In this document: in pieces, positions 53,070 through 62,727 of the stretch
How positions within the stretch are numbered: position 1 is the stretch's first letter
How the letters are laid out: the number at the start of each line of letters is the position of its first letter
NCBI RefSeq assembly: GCF_902499075.1
Contig: NZ_CABVPP010000016.1
Location: 49,314-113,313, forward strand
From: Burkholderia pseudomultivorans
GTDB lineage: Bacteria; Pseudomonadota; Gammaproteobacteria; Burkholderiales; Burkholderiaceae
Length of the DNA: 64,000 bases
Direction: 5' to 3'
Made by a program: the position numbers and the translations under genes
Notes under the pieces: model-generated
Databases searched by the model: none
Told to the model about the DNA's origin: nothing
The model's input: only the letters and a program-made list of their open reading frames with translations

Positions 53070-54635
53070 ATGGAGACGTACGACCATATCGTCGTGGGCG
53101 GCGGTTCGGCCGGTTGCACGATCGCGCATCGACTGGTGAAGGCCGGCAGGCGCGTGCTGCTGCTCGAGGACGGGCCGAAAGACGACAGCCTGTTCATCAG
53201 GATTCCGGCGACGTTCATCCGCGTGCTCGGCACCGCGCGCACGGTCACCTTCGAAAGCGAGCCGCAGGCCGGCGCCGCCGGACGCCGGACCTATGTGCCG
53301 CAGGGCCGCACGCTCGGCGGCGGCAGCTCGGTCAACGCGATGCTGTACGTGCGCGGCACGCGCGACGACTACGACGAATGGGCCGCACTCGGCTGTGCGG
53401 GCTGGGGATGGAACGACGTGCTGCCGGTCTTCAAGCGCGCCGAATCGCACTTGCGGCTGTCCGAGCCGTTCCACGGCACCGACGGGCCGCTGAAGGTCGG
53501 CGACACGCGCTTCCGGCATCCGCTGAGCCTCGCGTTCGTGAAGGCCGCGCAGGAAACCGGCATCGCGTACAACGACGACTTCAACGGTGCCGCGCAGCAT
53601 GGCGTCGGCTTCTACCATACGACGATCTTCGACGGACGGCGCGGCAGCACCGCGGCCACCTATCTCGCCGACGTGATCGGCCAGCCGAACCTGCGCGTGC
53701 TGACCGGCTGCCGCGTCACGCGCGTGCGCTTCGACGGACGGCGCGCGTGCGGCGTCGAATGGCGCAGCGGCAGCGGCGCGACGGGCGCAGCAGCCGCGCG
53801 CTCGGACGTCGTGCTCGCAGCCGGTGCGTTGAGCACGCCGAAGCTGCTGATGCTGTCGGGGATCGGCCCCGGCGCGCACCTGAACGCGCTCGGCCTCGAC
53901 GTGCTGCACGACAGCCCGGAAGTGGGCGCGAACTACCAGGACCACCTCGAAGTGTCGATCTACGGCTACAGCCATGCGCCGATCAGCCTGCTCGGCCAGG
54001 ATCGCGGGCTGGCGGCGCTGCGGCACGGCCTGCAATGGATGCTGTGCCGCACCGGCCTGCTGACGTCGAACGTCGTCGAGTCGGGCGCGTTCGTCGACAC
54101 GACGGGCGACGGCCGGCCCGACATCCAGTTCCACGTGCTGCCGACGCTGGTCGGCGACGTCGACCGCGCGCCGCTGCCGGGCCACGGGCTGTCGATCAAT
54201 CCGTGCCTGCTGCGGCCGCGCTCGCGCGGCTCGATGCAGTTGCGCAGCCGCGATCCCGCCGCGCCGATCCGGTTCGATAGCGGCGCGCTGTCGGATCCGG
54301 CCGATGTCGACGGGCTCGTGCGCGGCGTCGCGCTCGCGCGGCGGATCATCCGCGCGCCGTCGCTCGCCCGCCTCGTGCGCGAAGCGGAAACGCTTTCGGA
54401 CGCGGCGCTGGCCGACTACGTGCGGCAGCGCGCAAAGACCGTGTACCACCCGGCCGGCACCTGCCGGATGGGCAGCGACGCACAGGCGGTCGCGACGCCG
54501 CATCTCGCGGTGCGCGGCGTCGACGGCCTGCGGATCTGCGATGCATCGGTGATGCCGCGCATCGTGTCGGGCAACACGAACGCGCCGACGATCATGATCG
54601 CGGAGCGCTGCGCGGATTTCATACTGTCGGATTGA
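53070..54635 (+). CDS. GMC-family FAD oxidoreductase
   Basis: 521 residues. HIVVGGGSAGCTIAHRLVKA binds FAD at the N-terminus, GRTLGGGSSVNAMLYVRGTR is PROSITE GMC signature 1, and the catalytic pair is in VYHPAGTCRMG and SGNTNAPTIMIAE (His/Asn). Family members oxidise alcohols, including choline. AAGGAGA precedes the ATG. Two AraC regulators flank it, and the one downstream is convergent. Confidence 0.94.
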   Translation: METYDHIVVGGGSAGCTIAHRLVKAGRRVLLLEDGPKDDSLFIRIPATFIRVLGTARTVTFESEPQAGAAGRRTYVPQGRTLGGGSSVNAMLYVRGTRDDYDEWAALGCAGWGWNDVLPVFKRAESHLRLSEPFHGTDGPLKVGDTRFRHPLSLAFVKAAQETGIAYNDDFNGAAQHGVGFYHTTIFDGRRGSTAATYLADVIGQPNLRVLTGCRVTRVRFDGRRACGVEWRSGSGATGAAAARSDVVLAAGALSTPKLLMLSGIGPGAHLNALGLDVLHDSPEVGANYQDHLEVSIYGYSHAPISLLGQDRGLAALRHGLQWMLCRTGLLTSNVVESGAFVDTTGDGRPDIQFHVLPTLVGDVDRAPLPGHGLSINPCLLRPRSRGSMQLRSRDPAAPIRFDSGALSDPADVDGLVRGVALARRIIRAPSLARLVREAETLSDAALADYVRQRAKTVYHPAGTCRMGSDAQAVATPHLAVRGVDGLRICDASVMPRIVSGNTNAPTIMIAERCADFILSD

Positions 54636-54665
54636 TGTAAAAAACGCACGCGCCGCCGCGCGCCC

Positions 54666-55646
54666 TCAACGGTCGGCCGTACGCGCCGCGTCGCGCAGCG
54701 CCATCGGCGACGCGCCGTACCGGTCGCGAATCGCGCGGCTGAAATGCGCCTGGCTCGAAAATCCCCAGCGGAACGCGATCTCGCCGACACTGGTCTTGCG
54801 CAGGCGCGCATCCGTCAGCTCGCGGTAAGCATGCAGCAGCCGTTCCGACCAGATGTGCTGCGTGACCGACTCGCCTTCGGCGGCAAACAGCCGGCTCAGG
54901 TGGCGCAACGACAGCCCGACCGCATCGGCGACGGCCTGCGGCCCGAGTTCCGGCTCGCCGAGATGCGTCGCGATGTACTGCTTCGCGGTCAGCAGATACG
55001 ACAGCGACGTGCGCGATGCGCGCACGCCGTTCACTTCCGCGTCGATCAGTTCCGCGACCAGCGTGCGCGTGCACTCGGAGAAACGCGCGGCATCGTCCTC
55101 GACAGGCGTCTTCATGAAGCGCTCGACACTCGCACGCAGCGTGGTGCCGAGCATCTCGCCCGCGCCGGGTCGCGGCGAGATCTTCAGCGGCAGCATCGCC
55201 AGCTCCGCTTCGAGCCGGCGGTCGACCATCGCGATCGGGATGTCGATCAGCAACTGCCGCATCGGTGTCAGGAATCCGAACAGATAGGGCACGCGCGTGT
55301 CGTAGACGACGATGTCGCCGGCTTCCGCCAGCAGGCAGCGGTCGTGCTGGATGAAATACGCGCGTCCGCTGACGATCTGGCACGCGAACAGCGCTTCCTT
55401 CGGCAACTGGCGCACCAGCGCCGGGCTGCGCTCGATCACGTGATCCTGCCCGCGAATGTCGGCGATCCCGAGGCCCGGCAGCGCCCAGTCGGTCTTCGTG
55501 ACGTCAAGCCCCGCCGGCGACAGCGACGAGCAGCGCAGCCCGACCAGCGTCGCCGCGTTGAATGCATCCCAGTACGCCATCCGGTCGCGCGCCGGCACGT
55601 CGGCGGTCGAGCCGCGCGTGCATGAAAGAACGGTCGAATTCGTCAC
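54666..55646 (-). CDS. AraC-family regulator, GTG start
   Basis: 326 residues, same architecture as the AraC protein near 52 kb: sensor domain with YFIQHDRCLLAEAGDIVVYD, and HTH motifs LGPQAVADAVGLSLRHLSRL and GEIAFRWGFSSQAHFSRAIR. The start is GTG, chosen since AGGAGG lies at best distance; the frame continues upstream without a better start. It is divergent from the cupin operon and likely controls it. Confidence 0.92.
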   Translation of the reverse strand: MTNSTVLSCTRGSTADVPARDRMAYWDAFNAATLVGLRCSSLSPAGLDVTKTDWALPGLGIADIRGQDHVIERSPALVRQLPKEALFACQIVSGRAYFIQHDRCLLAEAGDIVVYDTRVPYLFGFLTPMRQLLIDIPIAMVDRRLEAELAMLPLKISPRPGAGEMLGTTLRASVERFMKTPVEDDAARFSECTRTLVAELIDAEVNGVRASRTSLSYLLTAKQYIATHLGEPELGPQAVADAVGLSLRHLSRLFAAEGESVTQHIWSERLLHAYRELTDARLRKTSVGEIAFRWGFSSQAHFSRAIRDRYGASPMALRDAARTADR

Positions 55647-55823
55647 GTCGCCTCCTGCGGGCGCCTGTCGTGCAGAGCGGCACGGTTGGGGAATGGTTCG
55701 TCTTGAAAATGGTGCGGAGCAATGTCCGAACCGATCAAGCAATTCGTCCCGCCCAGTCAAGAGCGGTGAGTACCGGCTGGCTAAAGTCGAGCCCACGACA
55801 CCTGTACACAAAGGAGACAAACC

Positions 55824-56357
55824 GTGGTCGACCAAGCCGTAACCGAATTCTGGCAAAACATCGCGCCGATTGCCAATCCGTTCAAGCCCGATGCGCTGCC
55901 GGAAGTCTACATCGCGAATGCGGTCACCGAGGACGAGCGGCATTACGTTCCGTTCACCGAAACGGTTTCGTCGCGGCCGCTGTGGATCTCGCCGACGCAG
56001 AACAAATGGTGCGACATCCTGATGGCAAAGGAAGCGGGGCTCGTGAACCGTCACTACCACCCGCACGAAGTATTCGCATACACGATCTCCGGGAAATGGG
56101 GCTACCTCGAGCACGAGTGGACCGCGACGCGCGGCGACTTCGTCTACGAGACGCCGGGCGAAGGCCATACGCTCGTCGCGTTCGATCATCCGGAACCGAT
56201 GCGCGCGTTCTTCATCGTGAAGGGGCCGCTGATCTGGCTCGACGAGGCCGGCAATCCCGACGGCTACTTCGACGTGCATTCGTACATCGCGATGTGCAAG
56301 GCGCACTACGAGAAAGTGGGCCTCGGTGCACAGGCGGTCGAGAAACTGTTCCGCTGA
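55824..56357 (+). CDS. 2,4'-dihydroxyacetophenone dioxygenase-family cupin
   Basis: 177 residues, single cupin. VNRHYHPHEVFAYTISGKWG with His77 and His79, Glu96 close by, and His115 in GEGHTL correspond to the metal ligands of the characterised enzyme from Alcaligenes, which splits 2,4'-dihydroxyacetophenone to 4-hydroxybenzoate and formate. The start is GTG, preceded by AAAGGAG. It is first in an operon with MFS, Zn-ADH, SDR and porin genes. Many cupins of this family are untested, so the reaction is likely but unproven. Confidence 0.82.
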   Translation: MVDQAVTEFWQNIAPIANPFKPDALPEVYIANAVTEDERHYVPFTETVSSRPLWISPTQNKWCDILMAKEAGLVNRHYHPHEVFAYTISGKWGYLEHEWTATRGDFVYETPGEGHTLVAFDHPEPMRAFFIVKGPLIWLDEAGNPDGYFDVHSYIAMCKAHYEKVGLGAQAVEKLFR

Positions 56358-56375
56358 CGCGCGACGAGGCCATCC

Positions 56376-57680
56376 ATGACATCCTCTCCTGCCCCGAAGT
56401 CAGCGTGGACGTACGAGAACAGGCTGCTGCTGATCCTGTTCATGACGTTCGGCTTCGTGTTCTTCGACCGCCTCGCGCTGTCGTTCCTGTTCCCGTTCAT
56501 GTCGGCCGAGCTGCACCTGACCAATGCGCAGCTCGGCATGGTGTCGTCCGCGCTCGCGCTGACCTGGGCGCTGTCGGGCGCCGCGACCGGCGCGTGGTCC
56601 GATGCGCGCGGCACGCGCAAGCCGCTGCTGATCGCCGCGGTGCTCGGCTTCTCCGTCTGCTCGGCGCTGTCGGGGCTCGTCGGCGGCTTCGCGAGCCTGA
56701 TCGCGTTCCGCGCGCTGATGGGCATCGCCGAAGGCCCGGTGCTGCCGCTGTCGCAGTCGCTGATGGTCGAGAGTTCGACGCCGAGCCGCCGCGGGCTGAA
56801 CATGGGCCTGCTGCAAGGCTCGGCCGCCGGCCTGCTGGGCGCGATGATCGGCCCGCCGGTCGTGATCGGCATCGCGACCGCATACGGCTGGCGCGAGGCG
56901 TTCTACGTGTCGTGCCTTCCCGGCTTTCTGATCGCGTTCTGCATCTGGCGCTGGGTGCGCGAAGTGCCGCCCGGCGGCGCACGGCACGCGCAGGTCGACG
57001 GCGCCGGCACGCCGGCGGCGGGCGGCGCGACCGTCAGCCGCTGGGCGCTGCTGAAGGAGCGCAACATCCTGCTGTGCGTGCTGATCAGCTGCTTCTTCCT
57101 GACGTGGTTCGTCGTGATCATCTCGTTCGCACCGACGTTCCTGGTCAGCAGCCGCCACCTGTCCGCGTCGGACATGAGCGTCGTGATGACCTGCTTGGGC
57201 GCCGCGTGGGTGTTCTGGGGCTTCGCGGTGCCCGCCATCTCCGACCGCATCGGCCGCAAGCCGACGATGATCGTGTTCGCGCTCGTCGCGGCCGCGTGCC
57301 CGGTCGTGATGATCCACGCGAGTTCGCTGTGGGCGCTCGGCGCGTTCGTGTTCGCGACCTACACCGGCCTCGGCTGCTTCACGCTGTTCATGGCGACGAT
57401 TCCGGCGGAAACGGTGCCGCCGCGCTCGATCGCGAGCGCGCTCGGCCTGATCATGGGCGCCGGCGAGCTGATCGGCGGCTTCGTCGCACCGACCGTCGCC
57501 GGCGTCGCGGCCGATCGCTACGGGCTGTCGTTCGCGATGTGGATGTCGGCGGCCGGCGCGGTGCTCGCATGCGCGCTGTCGTTCGGCCTCGTCGAAACCG
57601 CGCCCGCCGTGCTGCGCAAGCGCGCGCTCGCCGGCGCCGCCGCGAACCGCCTCGACACGCCCAACCTCGGAGGACGCTGA
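56376..57680 (+). CDS. MFS transporter (ACS/anion:cation symporter-like)
   Basis: 434 residues, 12 helices. FFDRLALSFLFPFMSAELHL, GAWSDARGTRKPLL (motif A) and RALMGIAEGPVLPLSQSLMV fit the sugar-acid/aromatic transporter group. It is 18 bases after the cupin gene and two ahead of the ADH gene, so it probably imports the substrate of this operon. Confidence 0.92.
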   Translation: MTSSPAPKSAWTYENRLLLILFMTFGFVFFDRLALSFLFPFMSAELHLTNAQLGMVSSALALTWALSGAATGAWSDARGTRKPLLIAAVLGFSVCSALSGLVGGFASLIAFRALMGIAEGPVLPLSQSLMVESSTPSRRGLNMGLLQGSAAGLLGAMIGPPVVIGIATAYGWREAFYVSCLPGFLIAFCIWRWVREVPPGGARHAQVDGAGTPAAGGATVSRWALLKERNILLCVLISCFFLTWFVVIISFAPTFLVSSRHLSASDMSVVMTCLGAAWVFWGFAVPAISDRIGRKPTMIVFALVAAACPVVMIHASSLWALGAFVFATYTGLGCFTLFMATIPAETVPPRSIASALGLIMGAGELIGGFVAPTVAGVAADRYGLSFAMWMSAAGAVLACALSFGLVETAPAVLRKRALAGAAANRLDTPNLGGR

Positions 57681-57681
57681 G

Positions 57682-58803
57682 ATGCGCGCACTTCAATGGC
57701 ATGGCCCGCGCGACGTGCGCCTCGTCGAGATCGACACGCCGCGCGTCGGGCCCGACGAGGTCCGCATCGCGGTTGCCTATTGCGGGATCTGCGGCAGCGA
57801 TCTGCACGAATACGCGGACGGCCCGCATGCGATTCCGGTCGACGCGCCGCACCCGCTGTCGGGCCGCACCGCGCCGCTGACGCTCGGCCACGAATTCTGC
57901 GGCACCGTGGTCGAAACCGGCGCGAACGTCACCGCGCTGCGCGCCGGCGACCGCGTCGCGATCGAACCCGAGTATCGCTGCCGTCAATGCGCGTACTGCC
58001 GCGCGGGGTCGTACAACCTGTGCGTGTCGATGGGCTTCGCCGGGTTGATGGGCGACGGCGGGATGGCCGATTTCGCGGTCGTGCCCGCCTACATGCTGCA
58101 TCGGCTGCCCGACGGCGTCAGCCTCGAACAGGCCGCGGTGATGGAACCGGCCGCCGTCGCGCTGCACGCGCTGCGGCGCGGCGAACTCCGGCTCGGCGAA
58201 ACCTGCGCGGTGTTCGGGCTCGGGCCGATCGGCCTGCTGCTGATCATGCTCGCGAAGCTGCAGGGCGCGACGACGATCGTCGCGGTCGACGTGTCGCCCG
58301 AACGTCTTGCAGCAGCCACGCGCTTCGGCGCGACGCACGTATTCGACGCCCGTGCGTTCGACGCGCCCGCACTGCGCGATGCGATCCACGCGGCCACCGG
58401 CGGGCTCGGCGTCGACGCCAGTTTCGAGGCAGCCGGACTGCCGTCCACGTTCGAAGCGGCGATGCACGCGCTGCGCAAGGGCGGCCGCGTCGTGATGGTC
58501 GGGTTGATGCCGCATGCCGGCTTCGATGCATTCCGCGCGGTCAACGACGAACTGACGTTCACGGCAAGCGTCGGCTATCGGCATGCGTACGAGGACCTGC
58601 TGCGCATCGTCGCGTCGGGCGCGCTCGATCTCACGTCGATCGTCACGCGCACCGTGTCGCTCGAAGACGCGGTCGCCGACGGTTTCGACGCGCTGCTCGC
58701 GGACCGCGCGCAGATCAAGATCCTGGTTTCCCCCGCGCTCGGGCCGGCCCGGCGCACACACGTCACAGGGAGCATCGAGCATGAGCCAGCCGTCGGTGTT
58801 TGA
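57682..58803 (+). CDS. Zn-dependent alcohol dehydrogenase (2,3-butanediol dehydrogenase-like)
   Basis: 373 residues. The catalytic zinc set is in [13 protein letters not shown] and [13 protein letters not shown]; the structural zinc has four Cys in [27 protein letters not shown] binds NAD. It oxidises a secondary alcohol or diol to a ketone. In this operon it could make the ketone used by the cupin enzyme. It overlaps the SDR start by 23 bases. Confidence 0.94.
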   Translation: MRALQWHGPRDVRLVEIDTPRVGPDEVRIAVAYCGICGSDLHEYADGPHAIPVDAPHPLSGRTAPLTLGHEFCGTVVETGANVTALRAGDRVAIEPEYRCRQCAYCRAGSYNLCVSMGFAGLMGDGGMADFAVVPAYMLHRLPDGVSLEQAAVMEPAAVALHALRRGELRLGETCAVFGLGPIGLLLIMLAKLQGATTIVAVDVSPERLAAATRFGATHVFDARAFDAPALRDAIHAATGGLGVDASFEAAGLPSTFEAAMHALRKGGRVVMVGLMPHAGFDAFRAVNDELTFTASVGYRHAYEDLLRIVASGALDLTSIVTRTVSLEDAVADGFDALLADRAQIKILVSPALGPARRTHVTGSIEHEPAVGV

Positions 58804-59503
58804 AGGCAAGAGCGTCGTCGTGACGGGCGGCACGTCGGGCATCGGCGCACGCACGGCGCTGCGTTTCGCGCAGGCGGGCGCATCGGTCGTCACGCTCGGG
58901 CTCGACGCCGCCGGCTCGCATGCGCCCGTGCACGACGCCATCCGCAACGTCGAACTGGACGTGACCGACAGCGACGCGCTGACGCGCACGATCGCCGCGC
59001 TGCCGCGTCTCGACGTGCTCGTCAACGGCGTCGGGATCAGCCGGCACGCGGACGAATACCTGATGGACCAGTTCGAACGCGTGCTGAACGTGAACCTGAC
59101 ATCGGTGATGCGTGCGTCCGATGCCGCGCGGCCCGCGCTGTCGGTGAACGGCGGCTCGATCGTCAACGTCGCGTCGATGTACACGTACTTCGGCAGCAAG
59201 GACCGGCCCGCGTACAGCGCCAGCAAGGGCGGCGTCGCGCAGCTCACGCGCTCGCTCGCGCAGGCGTGGGCCGATCGCGGCATCCGCGTGAACGCGGTCG
59301 CGCCCGGCTGGATCGATACGCCGCTCAGCAGCGGACTGATGGCCGACGCGCAGGCGTCACGCCGGATCCTCGATCGCACGCCGCTCGATCGCTGGGGCAC
59401 GACCGACGAAGTCGCGGAAGTGATCCTGTTCCTGTGCTCGCCCGGCGCATCGTTCGTTACCGGCGCGATCGTACCGGTCGACGGTGGGTATTCGACGGTT
59501 TAG
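58781..59503 (+). CDS. SDR-family oxidoreductase
   Basis: 240 residues. [36 protein letters not shown] (NGVG in place of NNAG) and [16 protein letters not shown] are clear. The start at ATG with GGGAG upstream overlaps the ADH gene, so translation is coupled. Function within the operon is a second dehydrogenase step; substrate unknown. Confidence 0.93.
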   Translation: MSQPSVFEGKSVVVTGGTSGIGARTALRFAQAGASVVTLGLDAAGSHAPVHDAIRNVELDVTDSDALTRTIAALPRLDVLVNGVGISRHADEYLMDQFERVLNVNLTSVMRASDAARPALSVNGGSIVNVASMYTYFGSKDRPAYSASKGGVAQLTRSLAQAWADRGIRVNAVAPGWIDTPLSSGLMADAQASRRILDRTPLDRWGTTDEVAEVILFLCSPGASFVTGAIVPVDGGYSTV

Positions 59504-59662
59504 CGCGCGGCGTATCGGCGTATCGGCAGCTCGCCGATGCGCCGGCGCGTACGCGATTCCATCCGGTTTTGATCGAACCGAACGGATCGAAATGGAACGG
59601 CAGACAAAATAATTAGCAATCCAACTAAAAATCCGATTTGATCGGTATACAGGAGATGTATC

Positions 59663-60760
59663 TTGGAGACGACGAAAAAGACCCTTCTCGCGCTGGCGGC
59701 CTGCGCGATCCCCGCCGTGTCGTTCGCGCAGAGCAGCGTGACGATGTTCGGGCTGATGGACGCCGGCATCAGCTATGTCAGCAACGAAGGCGGTCACGGC
59801 AACGCGAAATTCGACGACAACATCTTCTTTCCGAACCTGCTCGGCTTCGAAGGCAAGGAGGATCTCGGCGCGGGCACGCGCGCGATCTTCCGGCTTGTCA
59901 ACCAGTATTCGCTCGCGAACGGCTCGATCATCGGCGGCGGCCTGTTCGGGCGCACCGCGTACGTCGGCTTGCAGAACGACCGCTACGGCACGCTGACGCT
60001 CGGCAACCAGTACGAGTTCATGGTCGATGCGCTGGCCGCCGGCGGTAACGAGATCGCGCAGGATCTCGTCGGCCTGTACGGGTTCCGCAACGGACCGTTC
60101 GACAAGCTGGCGCTGCCGAACAACCCGACCGGCGCGTTCGACTGGGACCGCGTGGCCGGCAGCAACCGCGTCGCGAATTCGGTCAAGTACACGAGCCCGT
60201 CGCTGTCGGGCCTGACCGTCGGCATGCTGTACGGGTTCGGCAATGTCGCCGGGTCGATCGGCGCGGGCAATACCGTCAGCGTCGGTGCAACCTACGACAA
60301 CGGCCCGTTCGGCGCGGGCGCAGCCTATACGAACCAGAAGTACGGCGCAGCGGACGGGTTGCCGGCCACCAGCGTGCGCAACTGGGGCGCGGGCGTGCAC
60401 TACACGCTCGGCCAGGTCACCGCGAAAGCGCTCGTGACGACCGTGCGCAACGCCGCGAACGGCGCCGGCGTCTGGTCGGCGGAAGCCGGCGCGTCGTGGC
60501 GGCCGTCGCCCGCCTGGGTGATCGGCGCGGCCTACACGTACATGAAGGGCAACGACACGCTCGACAACGCGCACGCGCACCAGATCCTCGCCGCCGTCCA
60601 GTACTGGCTGTCGAAGCGCACGATGGTGTACGTCGCCGGCGTTCACCAGCGCGCGAACCACGGCAGCGCCGCGCAGATCAACGGCGTGATGGACCCGGAC
60701 GGCGCGTCGAGCGGCACGCTGCAATCGATCGCGCGGATCGGGCTCAGCACGCGGTTCTAG
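59663..60760 (+). CDS. Outer-membrane porin, Burkholderia trimeric type; TTG start
   Basis: 365 residues. Signal peptide METTKKTLLALAACAIPAVS with cleavage after FA, then QSSVTMFGLMDAGISYVSNE, typical of Gram-negative porin_4 proteins, and a C-terminal Phe (GLSTRF) for BAM recognition. The start codon is TTG: AGGAG lies at good distance and the only near ATG is in another frame. It lies 159 bases after the SDR gene, as a substrate pore for this locus. Confidence 0.93.
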   Translation: METTKKTLLALAACAIPAVSFAQSSVTMFGLMDAGISYVSNEGGHGNAKFDDNIFFPNLLGFEGKEDLGAGTRAIFRLVNQYSLANGSIIGGGLFGRTAYVGLQNDRYGTLTLGNQYEFMVDALAAGGNEIAQDLVGLYGFRNGPFDKLALPNNPTGAFDWDRVAGSNRVANSVKYTSPSLSGLTVGMLYGFGNVAGSIGAGNTVSVGATYDNGPFGAGAAYTNQKYGAADGLPATSVRNWGAGVHYTLGQVTAKALVTTVRNAANGAGVWSAEAGASWRPSPAWVIGAAYTYMKGNDTLDNAHAHQILAAVQYWLSKRTMVYVAGVHQRANHGSAAQINGVMDPDGASSGTLQSIARIGLSTRF

Positions 60761-61171
60761 CACTTGTCGCGCCGGTCGGCGGCCCGGCGACCGGGGCCGC
60801 CGACAACGGACGTGCGGCGCGTGCGTTCGTTTTCCTGCCCGCGGTTCCAGTTTCGCGCGCCGTGCGAACGACCCGCAACCTGCCGCTGAAACACCGGCGC
60901 TTTCGTGTCCGGCCTCTCCCCTAATTCATTCAGACGATTAACCGCGCGGCGCCCTTCGATAGAGTGGGTCGTCGAACGCGTTGTCCTGCCCGGCCGACGC
61001 GACGCCGAAACACGGCAGGCCGACGCCGCCTTGTCGCCGACACGCGAACCAGCCGGCCGATTTCCGGCGAGCGGCAACCGAATCCGGATATCCAGTCGAT
61101 GCCGTGCCGCCGCGTGCACGCAGTCCGCCGGCGTCGTACCCAATTCACGACTATCGAGGGGGAATCACCAG
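60761..61171. other. Intergenic region between porin and DUF1329 gene
   Basis: About 410 bases. It starts with a terminator-like hairpin; nothing else was recognised apart from the promoter space of the DUF1329 gene. Confidence 0.4.
60775..60804 (+). terminator. Hairpin after porin gene
   Basis: GTCGGCGGCCC and GGGGCCGCCGAC form an 11-bp stem with a short loop, 14 bases after the stop. No T-run. Confidence 0.45.
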
Positions 61172-62551
61172 ATGAAACCAAGGACGGCATGTCTGATTCG
61201 AACCGGGGTAATCGCGACCGGCACGTGGCTGGCCGCGACCGCGTGGGCCGGCATCTCGCCGGACGGACTCAAGGCGCTCGACTCGACGCTGACGCCGATG
61301 GGCGCGCAACGCGCGGCGTCCGGCGACGGCAACGTCCCCGCATGGTCCGGCAAATGGCTCGGCGCGCCGCCGACCGTCAAATACCAGCCGGGCGACCGCT
61401 ACCCGGATCCCTATGCGGACGAGAAGCCGCTGTTCGTCATCAGCGCTCAAAACATGGCGCAATACGCGACGAACCTCACCGACGGCCAGAAGGCGATGCT
61501 GAAGAAGTATCCGGATACGTTCAGGATTCCGGTCTACCCGAGCCACCGCGACTTCCGCTACGACGACGGCACCTACAAGGCGATCCGCACCTATGCGGCC
61601 GGCGTGGAGATGATCGGCGACGGCAACGGCCTGAAGAACGCCGGGCCGACGGTGCCGTTCCCGGTGCCGAAAACCGGCCTCGAACTGCTGTGGAACCTGA
61701 AATACGCTTCGTCGATCGATACGGAAAAGGCCGTCTACGACCAGGCGGTCGTCTATCCGGAAGGCAATATTGCGTGGGGAAAGGTCAAGTACGATATCTG
61801 GTCCCCGAAGGACGCGCGGCCGTTCGACCCGAAGCTGTCGAACCTCAATCGCGCGTACTTCCGCGTGGCGACCGACCTGCCGCTGAACGAGCGCGGCACG
61901 ATCATGGTCGGCTACTCCGTCTATGACAGCCCCGACGCGAGTTCGAACCGCACCTGGATGTACAGCCCCGGCACGCGGCGCGTGCGCCAGGCGCCGGAAT
62001 ACGGCTACGATCAGCCGCAAGGGCCGGGCGGATTCCGTACCGTCGACGACGATCACTTCTTCAACGGCTCCCCGGAACGCTACCAGTGGAAGATCGCCGG
62101 CAAGCGCGAGATCTACGTGCCGTACGACAACTACCGGATGCTGTCGTCGTCGCTGAAGTACAGCGACCTGCTGACGCCGCACCATGCCGATCCGGCCCGG
62201 ATGCGCTACGAACTCCATCGCGTCTGGGTGCTCGAGGCGACGCTGAAGCCCGGGTTCCGCCATCAGTACGCGAAGCGCGTGATCTACCTCGACGAGGATT
62301 CGTGGTACGGCCTGCTGTCCGACAACTTCGACTCGCGCGGCGCGCTGTGGCGCACGAACATCCAGACGAACGTCTACGCGTACGACGCGCAACGCTTCTA
62401 TCCGACCGCGGTCTTCTATCACGACCTCGTATCGGGCGCGTACATGGCCGACCGGCTCACGAACGCCGGGCCGATGACCGCGCTCAACCGCAATCCGTCC
62501 TTCAACGAAGCATACTTCGCGCCGGATGCCGCACGCGGCTCGGGACTGTGA
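61172..62551 (+). CDS. DUF1329 exported protein
   Basis: 459 residues with signal peptide (ACLIRTGVIATGTWLAATAW, cleavage about AWA). GGNVPAWSGKWLG-like and ERTWMYSPGTRRVRQAPEYG motifs are typical of DUF1329, which has the LolA/B-type fold and occurs next to aromatic or steroid degradation genes in the outer membrane context. Exact role unknown. The start has GAGGGGG upstream. Confidence 0.92.
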   Translation: MKPRTACLIRTGVIATGTWLAATAWAGISPDGLKALDSTLTPMGAQRAASGDGNVPAWSGKWLGAPPTVKYQPGDRYPDPYADEKPLFVISAQNMAQYATNLTDGQKAMLKKYPDTFRIPVYPSHRDFRYDDGTYKAIRTYAAGVEMIGDGNGLKNAGPTVPFPVPKTGLELLWNLKYASSIDTEKAVYDQAVVYPEGNIAWGKVKYDIWSPKDARPFDPKLSNLNRAYFRVATDLPLNERGTIMVGYSVYDSPDASSNRTWMYSPGTRRVRQAPEYGYDQPQGPGGFRTVDDDHFFNGSPERYQWKIAGKREIYVPYDNYRMLSSSLKYSDLLTPHHADPARMRYELHRVWVLEATLKPGFRHQYAKRVIYLDEDSWYGLLSDNFDSRGALWRTNIQTNVYAYDAQRFYPTAVFYHDLVSGAYMADRLTNAGPMTALNRNPSFNEAYFAPDAARGSGL

Positions 62552-62681
62552 CGGAAGGCGGGCGCGCGATAGATTGGGCGATGCGCGTGAACCTGGAGAT
62601 CGGCACGCGGGACGTGCTCGGCTCGCATTGAGCACGGAGCGGAAGTCGGCATACGTTCCGTGCCGGACAGCCATCACGCGC

Positions 62682-62704
62682 GTAGCCGGCCCAAAGCCGG
62701 CTAC
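62682..62704. terminator. Hairpin between DUF1329 and convergent porin gene
   Basis: GTAGCCGGC-CCAAA-GCCGGCTAC, perfect 9-bp stem between convergent stops. It can serve both genes. Confidence 0.5.
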
Positions 62705-62727
62705 CCTCGCGTCCGTCATTCCATCGC

